NCBI GenBank assembly: GCA_027596945.1
Contig: JADGJH010001353.1
Coordinates: 1-10,481 of the forward strand
Direction of reading: 5' to 3'
Source: Physocladia obscura
Taxonomy: Eukaryota; Chytridiomycota; Chytridiomycetes; Chytridiales; Chytriomycetaceae
DNA: 10,481 nt
Each line of letters begins with the position of its first letter. Position 1 is the stretch's first letter. The notes under the pieces were generated by a model. That model was not told the DNA's origin. It worked only from the letters and a program-made list of their open reading frames with translations, and searched no databases. Position numbers and translations under genes: made by a program. This document shows, in pieces, positions 1 through 9,639 of this stretch.

Positions 1-1239
1 TAATAAAAACAGCGTACATTGCAAGCGACACGATAGTCCTCCTCCCAATGAGAATGGGCATCGGCCAACCGCTCAACTGCACTGACATAGTCTAGGTCCT
101 GCTGTGTAACCTGCTGTTGCGCTCTCTCAAGTTTGCTTTGAAGCTGAGACAACCATGACGGTTAATAATAAATAAACTAAAAATTGATATGTAAAAAGAA
201 ATAAACCTTTTCCGTGGCTTCTTTAGCTAAATTCGGCTGTGGAATACTGAGTTGTGCGACCTCATGGCATTTTGAAATATATCTTGCCTTCGCTTTTGCA
301 ACATTCGCAGACATAGTTGCTTTTGCTTTCAGTCGACGTTCAACATTAGCATGTTGCTGAACAAAAAAAAAGACACATAAATAAGTAAAGCCGAAAAAAA
401 AACAAAAAAAACAACAGATAATTACTCACAGTTTTGCGAATTGTTGATTGTTGTCCAACAAAATCCAAGCATGGTTTCTCAAGCTGAATTCTGATTTCGT
501 TCGCGATATCAAGATGAGCTCTGGCAGAAGTCTCTAATTCCGTTTTGACAAGATCCAAAGATTCGCGCAATGTTCTGAATTTGTTTCGTTATATTGGCAA
601 CATTCAAGGGTTTTCATTTGAAGATTGCTCCATTTATTGTTGGTGATTTTTTGGATTTTTTCGTCGCGTGCGATTCAACTTTCCATGAAGAAAGAGAAAA
701 AAAAGGCTAATAGAACTTTGTATAAAACATACCCGATTTCCTCATTGGTGGTGAACGACTTTGCTAATTTTGCGAGCCGCTTTCCGAACTCTTCCTCGAT
801 GGCGGCGCGTTCCTTGAAAAGTGCTGATATTTCGGAAGTCACATGTTTGCCGTTCTTCATTCGGAAAATGAGGACATCAAGGCCTTTATCGTTTTCGCCC
901 TGCATGTTGTTTTTAATTTTGTTGATTTTGGTTAAGAAAGATGAAACAGTGAGTAACAGATGGGATTGTTTGATTGATTAATTAAATGACTGCTTGGTTG
1001 GCTGTGACTGGTTTCGCTGGTTATTCGGTTGTCGTCGATTCGTTTGTTTCTTTGGGCTTAGACTGCAAATTGGATTCGAGTTCCCAATCCTCAAATCGCA
1101 CTACTTCTTGCACTATTTCGCATCGCTTTCTTAATTTTCCTGGTGATCGTTGACACACGAATCCTTGCTTGGTTGCTCTGTTCTGCGTTGAGTTTTTACT
1201 CACCCAGAAGTTTGCAGAAAATTGAGGTGTTGTTGCCAT
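1..1239 (-). CDS. F-BAR (FCH) domain protein, Cdc15/Hof1/PSTPIP-like, 5' part; 3' end outside window
   Basis: Exons on the minus strand are 1239-1204, 899-733, 574-430, 356-207 and 143-18. All junctions are GT-AG and in phase, giving 208 codons. The start is a 12-codon exon ending in FSANFW. It splices to GENDKGLDVLIFRM, rebuilding the usual F-BAR opening; the ATG at 905 is an intron end (ATGCAG) and not the start. Next come the FCH signature ALFKERAAIEEEFGKRLAKL (about residues 38-57) and GTLRESLDLVKTELE. After these lie the helices with KAKARYISKC and HWEEDYRVAC. The charged, heptad-like helices fit a crescent-shaped membrane-binding dimer. Known family role: F-BAR proteins bind and bend plasma membrane, and the Cdc15/Hof1 group scaffolds the cytokinetic ring. 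Assignment to that subgroup rests on N-terminal similarity only; Rgd1- or Bzz1-type proteins remain possible because any SH3 or RhoGAP domain lies outside. The final donor (GTACGC at 17) is inferred. Introns are 304, 158, 73 and 63 nt. Confidence 0.9.
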
Positions 1240-1293
1240 TTTTGGATGAAACCAATTCGAACAATTTCTTTCCTCAACATTAAATTCACCACT

Positions 1294-1704
1294 TCAGTAA
1301 CAAATAACCGTTTCTCCAACTAATGCTTCTCCCAGGGTATTGTGATCTGAACTAGTCTTGTCAATAAACGCAAGATTTCTGCAAAGAAAAAGATCCAAAT
1401 CAATGCCGACAATTTCAAAAACGCATTTGTTTCTGGCGCAGCGAATCTGTACGCAGCGAATCGTACCTTCTTTACCTAGTAAACAAAACACGCCGCATGC
1501 GTTTTGTGCTTGTGTTCAATTCCGGCGGCCGTTTGGATTAATACCGTCAATATCACCACTTCTGTTCAAGTCGAGCTTGTTCTCTTCGGCTGCAAGTTCA
1601 ACAAACCCAACGTCCGAAATCGACTCTAATTCTTTGTCAACTCCAAAGGTGAAACAAAAACAATGTGATTGGACACATTTTTGTGTTAATTCTGTGTGAA
1701 TCAT
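1294..1704 (-). CDS. cryptic two-exon reading frame, possible relic or fragment of a DEDD 3'-5' exonuclease
   Basis: On the minus strand an ATG at 1704 opens a frame to 1545. A GT-AG intron of 69 nt (1544-1476, donor GTATTA, acceptor TTTACTAG) would join it in phase to 1475-1294, giving 113 aa and a TGA. Codons are mostly purine-first, with many GAC, AAC, GGC and GAA, unlike the surrounding spacer. The order VGFVELAAEE, then GTIRCVQI, then KCVFEIVGIDLDLF, then LGEALVGETVI faintly follows the first half of EXD1-like DEDD exonucleases (acidic D-x-E strand, VQI strand, F-D-I strand, LxxxLE...I). The first catalytic Asp is not where expected and the frame stops before the next catalytic motif, so a decayed fragment is more likely than an active enzyme. 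It lies 54 nt upstream of, and in frame with, the F-BAR ATG. It may instead be 5' UTR sequence or chance. Whether it is expressed is unknown. Confidence 0.3.
1437..1462. repeat. direct repeat pair CGCAGCGAATC in the divergent promoter region
   Basis: The 11-mer CGCAGCGAATC occurs at 1437-1447 and again, perfectly, at 1452-1462. The 15-nt period equals about one and a half helical turns. A related TGCGAAT lies at 1709-1715. Two exact copies between divergently transcribed genes could be a paired transcription-factor site. They also fall inside the cryptic minus-strand reading frame, so they could simply be coding sequence. The repeat is seen directly; any function is inference. Confidence 0.35.
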
Positions 1705-1719
1705 TCTTTGCGAATTTTA

Positions 1720-1740
1720 CCTTTTCTTTTTTTTTCCCTC
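1720..1740 (+). promoter_or_regulatory. pyrimidine tract in the 5' leader or promoter of the lysyl-tRNA synthetase gene
   Basis: An uninterrupted run of C and T occupies these 21 positions and ends 28 nt before the synthetase ATG. CT-rich tracts next to the start site are common in promoters and leaders of highly expressed fungal genes. No TATA box is clear nearby. This is a likely core-promoter or leader element, but the transcription start is unknown. Confidence 0.35.
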
Positions 1741-1768
1741 AAATTGTGATTCTGACGAAACAAACAAT

Positions 1769-3782
1769 ATGGCTGACGACGCAAAGACATACTTGGATCC
1801 GGTGACCGGCGAGCAAGTTTCCAAAAAGTAAGAAGTGCAAAGGAAAATTCGCTGTTCCGCAAAACTTTCCTGCCTTTCCTCTTTTTTTCTTTTTTTCTTA
1901 TCTAAATATTCATTTACTTAACCCAGTGAACTTAAAAAACGAAACAAACTGCGCGAAAAGGAGGCAAAGAAAACAGCAAATGCTCCGGTACAAAAGGATA
2001 CTGCCAAAGAGGGTGACAGCGCGCCGGCAGTCGCGGACGAAGAGGAAAACCTTTCCTCATCGCAGTATTTTGAATACCGCTCCAAGGCAATCCAGAAGCT
2101 CCGAGAATCAAGAAGCCCAAACCCGTACCCGCACAAATTCAACCCTTCAATCTCAATCTCCGCGTTTATCGAAAAGTTTTCGTCGCTCAAGGACGGCGAA
2201 CATCTCGAAGATGTTTCTGTTGCGGTTGCCGGACGAATTCACAACATGCGTGCATCCGGAGCCAAAATTCGGTTTTTTGACCTTCACGGCGAAGGATTGA
2301 AAATTCAGGGGCTTGCTCAGTTGCAGTATCATACTGGTGAACACCCCTTTGAAGAAATTCACGGAATTCTTCGACGTGGTGATATTGTTGGTGTTACCGG
2401 ATTCCCGGGTAAATCTAAGAAGGGGGAGTTGTCTATTTTCCCACGCGATGTTACATTGCTTTCGCCGTGCTTGAGAATGCTTCCAAAATCCAACTACGGA
2501 TTTACAAACCAGGTACCTAAGCTGATTTTAAATTCAGTTCTTTCCTAATTTATATTCTTTATAAAAGGAATCTCGCTATCGTATGCGATATCTCGACTTA
2601 ATCATGAACAACAATGTTAGAGACAAATTTATTATCCGATCCAAAATAATCAACTATTTGCGTGGATTCTTTGACAACCTGGGTTTTTTGGAAGTCGAAA
2701 CGCCAATGATGAACATGATTGCTGGAGGTGCCACAGCTAAACCGTTCATTACGCACCACAATGATCTCAAGCTCAATTTATTCATGCGTATTGCACCCGA
2801 GCTCTTTTTGAAGCAACTGGTTGTTGGCGGTTTCGACCGAGTATACGAAATCGGCCGGCAATTCAGAAACGAAGGCATTGACTTGACGCACAATCCGGAA
2901 TTCACAACCTGTGAGTTCTATATGGCGTACGCCGATATGTTTGACGTGATGGAGCTCACGGAAACGCTGGTGTCTGGAATGGTCAAGAGTATAACGGGTG
3001 GATACAAGGTAGTCTACCACCCACAAGGACCGGACGGTGAAGCCCTCACCCTCGACTTTACGCCGCCGTTCCGTCGTGTCAGCATGATTGCCGAACTCGA
3101 ACGCCTCCTGAAAGTTAAGTTTCCTGCCGGCGACCAGCTCGCGACGCCAGAGGGCGTCAAATTTCTGAGCGACCTGTGCATTAAGAATAAGGTTGAATGT
3201 AGCGCGCCGCGCACTGCATCTCGGCTGCTGGACAAACTTGTTGGAGATTTTATTGAAGTGCAGTGCATCAGCCCGACGTTTATTACGGACCATCCGCAGA
3301 TGATGTCGCCGTTGGCCAAGGCACACAGAAGCGCTAAAGGGCTTTGCGAGCGATTCGAGTGTTTTGTTGCAACCAAGGAAATTTGTAATGCGTACACTGA
3401 GCTAAATGATCCGTTTGATCAGAGAGAGAGGTTTGATCAGCAAGCTAAGGATAAAGCTGCTGGAGATGATGAGGCGCAACTTGTGGATGAGACTTTTTGT
3501 AATGCTTTGGAGTACGGTCTACCCCCGACTGGTGGATGGGGTGAGAAAATGATTTTATAGGCTGTTTTTTACTAAATTTCAAATTCTCAGGAATGGGGTT
3601 GGATCGCCTTACAATGTTTTTGACCGACTCTAACAATATTAAAGAAGTTCTTCTCTTTGTATGTGGAATAATATTTTGTTTCTGTTATTGAAACGTGACT
3701 AAAATCAAAACTAATAATAACAAACCAGCCTGCAATGAAACCAGAAACTTCTGCTGAGCAAGGTCAGCGTTTCGACTCATAA
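1769..3782 (+). CDS. KRS1: lysyl-tRNA synthetase, class II, cytosolic type (complete, 5 exons, 579 aa)
   Basis: Exons are 1769-1827, 1927-2512, 2568-3540, 3591-3658 and 3729-3782. All introns are GT-AG (99, 55, 50 and 70 nt) and phases match. The enzyme charges tRNA-Lys with lysine using ATP. Domains in order: a charged N-terminal extension with VSKNELKKRNK (about 18-28), the appended tRNA-binding helix typical of eukaryotic enzymes; the anticodon-binding OB fold (about 116-205, [12 protein letters not shown]); and the class II catalytic core. Motif 1 is at about 251-263 ([10 protein letters not shown]). Motif 2 is at about 307-333 ([11 protein letters not shown], then PEFTTCEFY). Motif 3 is at 532-545 ([14 protein letters not shown]) and is split by intron 3. 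A short tail follows LLFPAMKP. The length is normal for the family. The start is the first ATG before VSKNELKK; the ATG at 2583 is internal. A mitochondrial form from an upstream alternative exon cannot be excluded. Confidence 0.97.
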
Positions 3783-3860
3783 GAATAGATTCTGGATTCA
3801 AAATTTTTCTTCTCTTTTATTGGTTGATGTTTGTTTTTGAGTGCGTGAATTGCACCGGTG

Positions 3861-3866
3861 ATTAAA
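3861..3866 (+). promoter_or_regulatory. candidate polyadenylation signal of the lysyl-tRNA synthetase gene
   Basis: ATTAAA, the commonest variant of AATAAA, lies 79 nt after the TAA stop and is followed by T-rich sequence, as expected for a 3' end region. In fungi such hexamers are weakly conserved, so this is only a candidate. Confidence 0.3.
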
Positions 3867-3941
3867 AACAGGTGTTTGATTTTTTATTTTTATTTTTCCA
3901 ATATTTCTATAATTATATTGCAGAAATTTTAACACTGTGGT

Positions 3942-3956
3942 ATGGCATTTTGCCAT
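3942..3956. repeat. short perfect hairpin in the 3' flank of the synthetase gene
   Basis: ATGGCA and TGCCAT form a perfect 6-bp stem around a TTT loop, about 160 nt after the synthetase stop. It could fold in the 3' UTR or downstream transcript. Stems this short arise by chance in AT-rich DNA, and no role is claimed. Confidence 0.25.
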
Positions 3957-4962
3957 TTAGAATTCATGATTTTGTAGAATCTTGGAGGCAACTTTCTTTT
4001 TTTTTTTCCCTTGTCGCAGCGCTATTCCCCTAAAAACTACCGCTTGCTCATTATTTTAGAGCCTCAAAGTAAATCAACTGAACGGATCTATTGTCAAAAA
4101 ACTCAGCAAGTAACTAAATATTGCTTAGACATTTGCAAATTCAACATTGTGCTAGTTGTTGAAGACTTGCTGTCGGTTTCAATAACTGCACAGAGCCAGC
4201 TCGCAAAATCAGAACTCAATTTTTTGATGAGGAAGATTTGCTGCTGTTACTTTATTACTTTACTGTTAATTTTTGCTCTGTCACAATGCTTTAGTAGAAA
4301 AACCAGATGCTTTGTAGGTGCAGACAATTCGTAATCAAACATACAAAATGTGAAATAAACACACTCACATCTCTCCTGTGCAATTAAATCCTCTTAGTTT
4401 ACAATTATTGTGTTATTTGTAAGTGTTGCTATTTACTCTGTAATCTCGCAATCTTTAAATCCAGAACCCAGTAATCCATCCAAATTAACGAGAAACAAAT
4501 AAAATCAAAATACTAATTTCGCTATGAAAAAAATATATAAGCTGAATATCTCAAAATTGAAAAGAAAACCTCAAGTGCTAATTTTATACATTCTTTATTT
4601 GGACAAACTGGTTTATTGCAATTAGTAGTTAAGTTTATGAACTCAGTTTTCTTCTTTCAATTCTTTTATATTTTGCCGAGATATAAATGGAGTAAACAAT
4701 TGATAAAACTCTGTTGTTTGCTAGGAAATCAATTTTGTGTTACTCCAGCCATACCTCAAGTCAATTTGCCTCAATATATGAAAAACGCAGTGTGCTGGAT
4801 TAATTTTTACAAACCTTCAAAGTCCCACACACAAACTAGCTGCTTGCCTCTCTGTAAGTTGATTGATGGAATTCAATTGTTTACAAGGCAAAGCAACAAG
4901 GGAATTCTTGTAATTTGTTGATCACAAGATCTGTGGTTCAAGAGTAGTGAAGATGTATATCA

Positions 4963-4997
4963 TGCCCAGAGACCATGGGCACAGTATTTGACTGTGC
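4963..4997. repeat. two overlapping hairpins in the convergent spacer
   Basis: TGCCCA (4963-4968) pairs with TGGGCA (4976-4981) over a 7-nt loop. Immediately overlapping it, GCACAGT (4979-4985) pairs perfectly with ACTGTGC (4991-4997) over a 5-nt loop. The two stems share three bases, so they would be mutually exclusive or stacked. This island is richer in GC than its surroundings. It could be part of an unrecognised RNA, the remnant of a small repeat, or chance. Confidence 0.35.
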
Positions 4998-6677
4998 AAG
5001 TGGCAAGATGTGGAGGCTACACTGCTCAGTATACAATTGGAACCAGCTTTCTTGGACAACAATGTGACAGTTAAGTGAGGTGTAAATCCATAGCTGAGAT
5101 ACATTTAGGTTAGGTGACTTCAAGTGCTGAAAAGTTGAACTTATTTGAGTGAAGAAAAAAATTATTCAGTTCTAGAGAAAAATTGAATGGGAAGTAATAT
5201 GCAAGTTTCAACTTCCATGCCATAATCAATGATAGATCCTATCCAGTCACTCTAATCAAAAACCAGTTTTCATGAAGAATTAAACCCGGTGCTGAAAACA
5301 ACTTTACAACCTTTTCCCATTATCTCTTTATTATTACAATATTACCATTATCATCTGTACAGGCTAAGGTATCATATATGTATAAAAATTTGACAGAAAG
5401 TCTCTGTATAAAACTCAATAATGAAACCATATGGTAGCTGAAAACTACACAAAAGTACTGTGCATGATGTTTCTCTCATACTTTATTATGTTTAAATCTT
5501 ATTTCAGTGTGGTGATCCCTGTAGATGGCTTATTTCAGTTGTTGGAGCCTCAGTTATGATTAGAATTCAAATTCAAATTTTTTGTAGAAATTTGTATTTA
5601 ATTCTTATTTTTTATTTACAAAAAGTTAATGCATTAAATGTATGTGATGGTGAATTATTTCTAGACTATTGCCGTTTGTCATGGAATCATGGAATTTCAG
5701 TGTTTTTTCCTAACCAAAAGTCAACATACAATACAACAGTGGAATTGAGTTCAATTTATGTGTGAATTGCATGATATCAGCATGCTTTGTGTGTATAACT
5801 TGCCTTTCTAAACCTTTTCACATCAATCCAGCTGTGTGAAACACTGATGCGCTGGTTCCATGTTTTTTCAAAACACCATTTGCACTTCATCAAGGAATGA
5901 GAACATGTTTTTAAGAAAATAATTAACTGGTCACTGCCTTACAATAACAGAGAACTTGTTGGTCAAATGCACCCTCAAATGTAAACTGTTCAATCCATCA
6001 AGATATTGATTTATTGTAGATGAGTTTAATTTATTGCACAGACATCTGATGAAAATAATAATTGCATAGAGTATGAGCTCTTGTGTTTGCACATGCATGG
6101 ATTACTGTTAATTGTATGCAAATCAATTCAATTTCCTCAGGTTTATGAAATTAAATGCCATCCAACTTCATCTAACTCAAAAAACCAGTGACTTTCCGAA
6201 ATTTTCAGAATTATGTCCAATGAATAAGGTGGTCTTGTTCAATCAGACTGAGATGAAAGCACCAATCAAAAAAAAGAATTGAGTGTGTGTTAAAACACTG
6301 GAAAAGTTCATGGTGACAAAAAGGGGAAAGGATCAGCAATAGAAGGTGAACAGCAGCAAACACAGCTGCATAATACCAAGAAAATACATGTTAAATTTGT
6401 ATTGAAATCACCTCTCAATTCTTGAAAGTTCTTTATTTTTGACTGGTATTTTTTTCTAGCATTTTTACAAATTTTGAGAAAAGTTGAAACCCAACGAAAT
6501 ATTGATTGTTCTCTGTCATACTCTCAAAAAAAAAGAAAGTGAACTTAACATAAATTGACTCAATTAACAAAAGTGTCACGTGTAAATAAAAGTTTACCTC
6601 ATCGTAAACTTGAAAAAAATTCTTTGAAGTATTTTTTATTATATGATTTTGTTTGTTCATTATATTTTTGTTTTTGT

Positions 6678-6683
6678 TTTATT
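6678..6683 (-). promoter_or_regulatory. candidate polyadenylation signal of the BCS1-like gene
   Basis: AATAAA reads on the minus strand 41 nt past the stop codon, inside an A-rich stretch with several AAAAC repeats. Position and sequence fit a 3' end signal; no transcript data are available. Confidence 0.4.
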
Positions 6684-6724
6684 TTGTTTAAAAACATTCT
6701 TAATTTACTTGGGATAAAATGCAG

Positions 6725-8417
6725 TTAATAAATTAAGTGCTGAGTTTCCTCTGCCGCCTCCAATTCAACCTCCTTCAAAAATTCTTCAACTTGATCCAAT
6801 GCCGCTTGTGGATTGTCTCTATGCCTCAAAAAGAAACCTTGCAACTGTGCTACACTAAACTTGCGTCCCTCAGCAATCTTCAATTTCTTGGCAATCTCAG
6901 CACCAACCACCGCAGCGTCTTTACCTAAGTCTTGTTCATAAAATCGCTCAAACAAATGTGCAGTAACTTGAGCAGTTGCATGTGGGAACAAAAATCTGCG
7001 ATCCACACGGCCAGGCCGTAATAAAGCCGGCGGCAAAGTCGACAAGTGGTTTGTTGTCAAGAAGACAATATGTCCTTCCTGAGCAATGATCCCATCCAAC
7101 GAATTCAAAAGACCTGAAAGCGTCACAAGTGACTTCGTACTGTTTTCTGTCAAACTTGATGATATTTCTTCAGTGGTTTGTTTCTTGTCTGAATCAACTA
7201 CCTTGTCAATTTCGTTCTTATTGTTAGCAGTGTCATTGACTAACTTCTCCACCTTCATCGTTGTGTCTTTTGACTTTTTGCTGTCACCATTACCGCGTCC
7301 CATGGCAACATCCACATCCTCAAAGACAAGGATAGTGTTTTTAGGACTTTCTCCCAACAATGTCGTAAGATCCATATCCGTAAGACCCGGCGAAGACAAG
7401 TTAATGATTGAAATACTCATACACAGCTCTGTGGCAAGCGCGAAAATGAAGGAAGACTTTCCTGTCCCGGGCGGTCCATGAAGCATGTATCCACGCCTGT
7501 ATGGAATGCCTTGGCGCTTGTACCACTCCTCTGAGCCTAAGAAACTTTTCACATCATTCATAAGAGTTTCTTTGATGGATGACGGAAGCATGATTGAGGA
7601 CATGAAACGCGGGCTTCGTGCTGAAAACTTGCGCCATGAGTATTCGCCATATTGTTTTGCTGCTGTATATACAGGTATCTTGTTTCCTTGTTTGGCAAAA
7701 AATTCATCCACAGAGGCTTGAATGACTTGTTTAAGGATCGTGTGGTTGTGACCATAGACGCTTAAAGTGATTGTCGTTTTGGAGGAGGAGTTTGTGATTA
7801 CATCTTTACGGGGACCTTCAAATAAATTTTCGTTTGCTTTTGCTCTTCCTTCCTTATCGGTAAAAATTGAGACATGGATGTGTGCATCTTTGAAGGAGAG
7901 AATGTAATCGCCGTCATTAGGGACGTAAAAAAGTGTTGGCTTATGGAGCCGATTCCTTTCATAGATATATTCGCCTTCAGTTTCTGTAGAAGTTATTGTA
8001 GATTTCACAAGAAGTGAACGCATCAAGATATGGGGATGCGATTGCAGTGTGAGGAGTCGGCGGAGGTACACTGTCGCGCGCTCAATTAAATTCAAGTTTG
8101 GACGCATTTCTGAATTGTGGGCAGCAAGAAAGTCGGCTAGGAAGCTGAAGGAGTCATCATCACTTGCAACAATAAGCTGTCAGTATTCTGGGTTAATTTT
8201 AATTGTATTTCGAAAATTGTAAATCTAATTCAACCTCTGCATCAGCAGCCGTCAAGAACAGCCAGTATGAAGAAAAGTATGTGTGGATATTGCGTAAAGC
8301 GGTCGATGCAATCATGAGTCCAATTCCAGTTCCAAAGAGTGCATTGTGAAAGGGACTTGTGATTGAACCTTTTTCGATTGGAGAACTGTCCAGAAAAGCT
8401 TGGAGAAAGGATGACAT
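6725..8417 (-). CDS. BCS1-like mitochondrial inner-membrane AAA ATPase (complete, 2 exons, 544 aa)
   Basis: Exons are 8417-8235 and 8176-6725, joined in phase 0 across a 58-nt intron with a weak donor (GTTGAA) and acceptor GACAG. One hydrophobic segment near residues 25-57 (NALFGTGIGLMIASTALRN onward) matches the BCS1 membrane anchor. The BCS1-specific middle domain follows, then the AAA module. This has Walker A GPPGTGKSS at 295-303, Walker B ILVFEDVD at 343-350, TLSGLLNSLDG at 413-423, and the sensor and arginine-finger stretch TTNHLSTLPPALLRPGRVDR at 435-454. It ends in HLIY, like the short C-terminal end of yeast Bcs1. Known role of Bcs1: moves the folded Rieske iron-sulfur protein across the inner membrane during complex III assembly. 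A K/S/T/N-rich insert (about 354-409) and the 544-aa length (yeast Bcs1 is 456 aa) suggest a BCS1-like paralog, so the substrate is uncertain. An acceptor-like TTTTCAG just before the ATG hints at a 5' UTR intron. Confidence 0.93.
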
Positions 8418-9070
8418 TTTTGTCTGAAAATCAAAGATGTCTCACAACTGCATTTAAACTTTTTCGTGTGGCAAAGTGTTGTGCTCAGCCACAAAGACTG
8501 GGCAAAAAAAAAGTTGAAAAAATTCGTTTGCGCAAACTTTCTTTGTTATGCTTATTTCGAAGTTTTTGAAGTGCTTATCCATATTTTCAAAATTTAAATC
8601 CGTTCCACAAAATTCTTCATTACAAATCAAGAAAAAAAAAAAACATGCTGAAGACCTCCTCCTCCTTTCAATTCTATATTATTCTATTCATTTTTCAATT
8701 ATTATCCTGTTTCATTCATTATTACTTTTGTTTTTGTTTTTCAAAATTATTTCATTTCAAATCCAAAACTATAAGTTCCGAACTTCTGAGTGAAAATAAA
8801 TAGAGTCTTTCAAATAAAACCTTTTTTCGCTACAAAAATTTGATACCTAAATTTATTTAGAATTGTTACTTGTCAAGGAAGCCAACTAGTTTTCCATAAC
8901 CAGGATCCAATTACATGTTTATTATCATCATCTGTATTGCATCATATTATTCTTTATTCTGTTATTGACTTTTCTTCCTTTCTGTTTGTCAGCCACAAAA
9001 ACCCTTTTTTCATTTTCACAATTTTTATGAAATTCTTGCTTCTGCTCAAAATTCTACTTCGATTTGTTTC

Positions 9071-9090
9071 AAGAGTTTTCTGAAACTCTT
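9071..9090. repeat. perfect 8-bp hairpin
   Basis: AAGAGTTT (9071-9078) and AAACTCTT (9083-9090) pair fully around TCTG, and the 3' arm runs into TTTAATTG. It lies about 650 nt upstream of the BCS1-like ATG, far from any annotated 3' end. A terminator role is therefore unlikely and chance is plausible. Confidence 0.3.
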
Positions 9091-9639
9091 TTAATTGAGA
9101 ACTTTTGAAAGACATTTAAACAGAGAATTTTTTTACTATAAACTTCACTTTCACTTCATTTTTGCTTACATATAAGTTTTTGCTGTGAAAATACGCCTTA
9201 AGAATTAATCATTGCTTCAATATTCCAAGTTACCTTTGTCCACTTAAAATCTTCACTGATTCTCTCATATATTGGTAGCACCAGAAAACAACAAGCCTCT
9301 TTTTGTTTCAATAATATCCAGATCACTGTTACAGACAACAACATGGATTATGGAGCACCACACTCCACAAGCCCACAAGTCTCACAAGACATGCAAAAAC
9401 TATGACAAATGATAGAATCACCTGCTCTTTGAAGTAGATACCTAAAAGTCTAACTTAACAATAGGGTTTCTCAAGAAAATTCTTCAAACAATCCCTTCAA
9501 ACTCCAATAAGGACTTACATTTTCCAAAATCACTTCAGTAAGACCACTAGAATTTGATGGCATTACACAAATGAGAATAGCTCACAAAACTCCAAATATT
9601 ATTGATAATTACTTGCTCAGATGCTGAAGTAAACTGGAA

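Larger units (their letters stand above)
3783..6724. other. 2.9-kb AT-rich convergent intergenic spacer, no supportable gene
   Basis: This lies between the stops of the synthetase gene (+) and the BCS1-like gene (-). It is AT-rich, with many A and T runs. The longest open frames (4011-4334, 4616-4921, 5556-5765) show no family motif, have coding-unlike codon use, and the first two lack an ATG start. I found no tRNA with paired A and B boxes and no transposase-, reverse-transcriptase- or rRNA-like segment. The first 100-200 nt should be the 3' UTR of the synthetase gene and the last 50-100 nt that of the BCS1-like gene. The only structured stretch that stands out is the double hairpin at 4963-4997. 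Confidence 0.7.

Noticed and set aside
625..981. 118-codon plus-strand frame
   Set aside because: It overlaps F-BAR exon 2 and its introns in antisense. The minus-strand exon carries the FCH signature, so this frame is incidental.
2778..3326. 182-aa open frame on the minus strand
   Set aside because: It lies wholly antisense to the catalytic core of the lysyl-tRNA synthetase, whose sense frame is unambiguous. It has no family motif of its own. The same applies to the antisense frames at 3014-3397 and 2654-2905.
4011..4334. 107-codon plus-strand frame
   Set aside because: It opens with TTG and has no upstream ATG. Codon use is AT-driven and no motif is recognised. The preceding pyrimidine run plus CAG resembles a splice acceptor but no matching upstream exon was found.
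4616..4921. 101-codon plus-strand frame rich in Phe, Cys and Lys
   Set aside because: It opens with TTG, has composition typical of translated AT-rich spacer, and shows no domain or splice partner.
4934..4944. GGTTCAAGA resembling a tRNA B box
   Set aside because: No A box at the proper distance and no acceptor or anticodon stem could be formed around it.
5556..5765. 69-aa ATG-initiated frame in the spacer
   Set aside because: It is short, with no recognised motif, no promoter or splice context and no coding-like codon bias.
7086..7481. 131-codon plus-strand frame
   Set aside because: It is antisense to the BCS1-like AAA module and opens without a plausible gene context. It is a shadow of the real gene, as are 6737-6928, 7485-7721 and 7558-7755.
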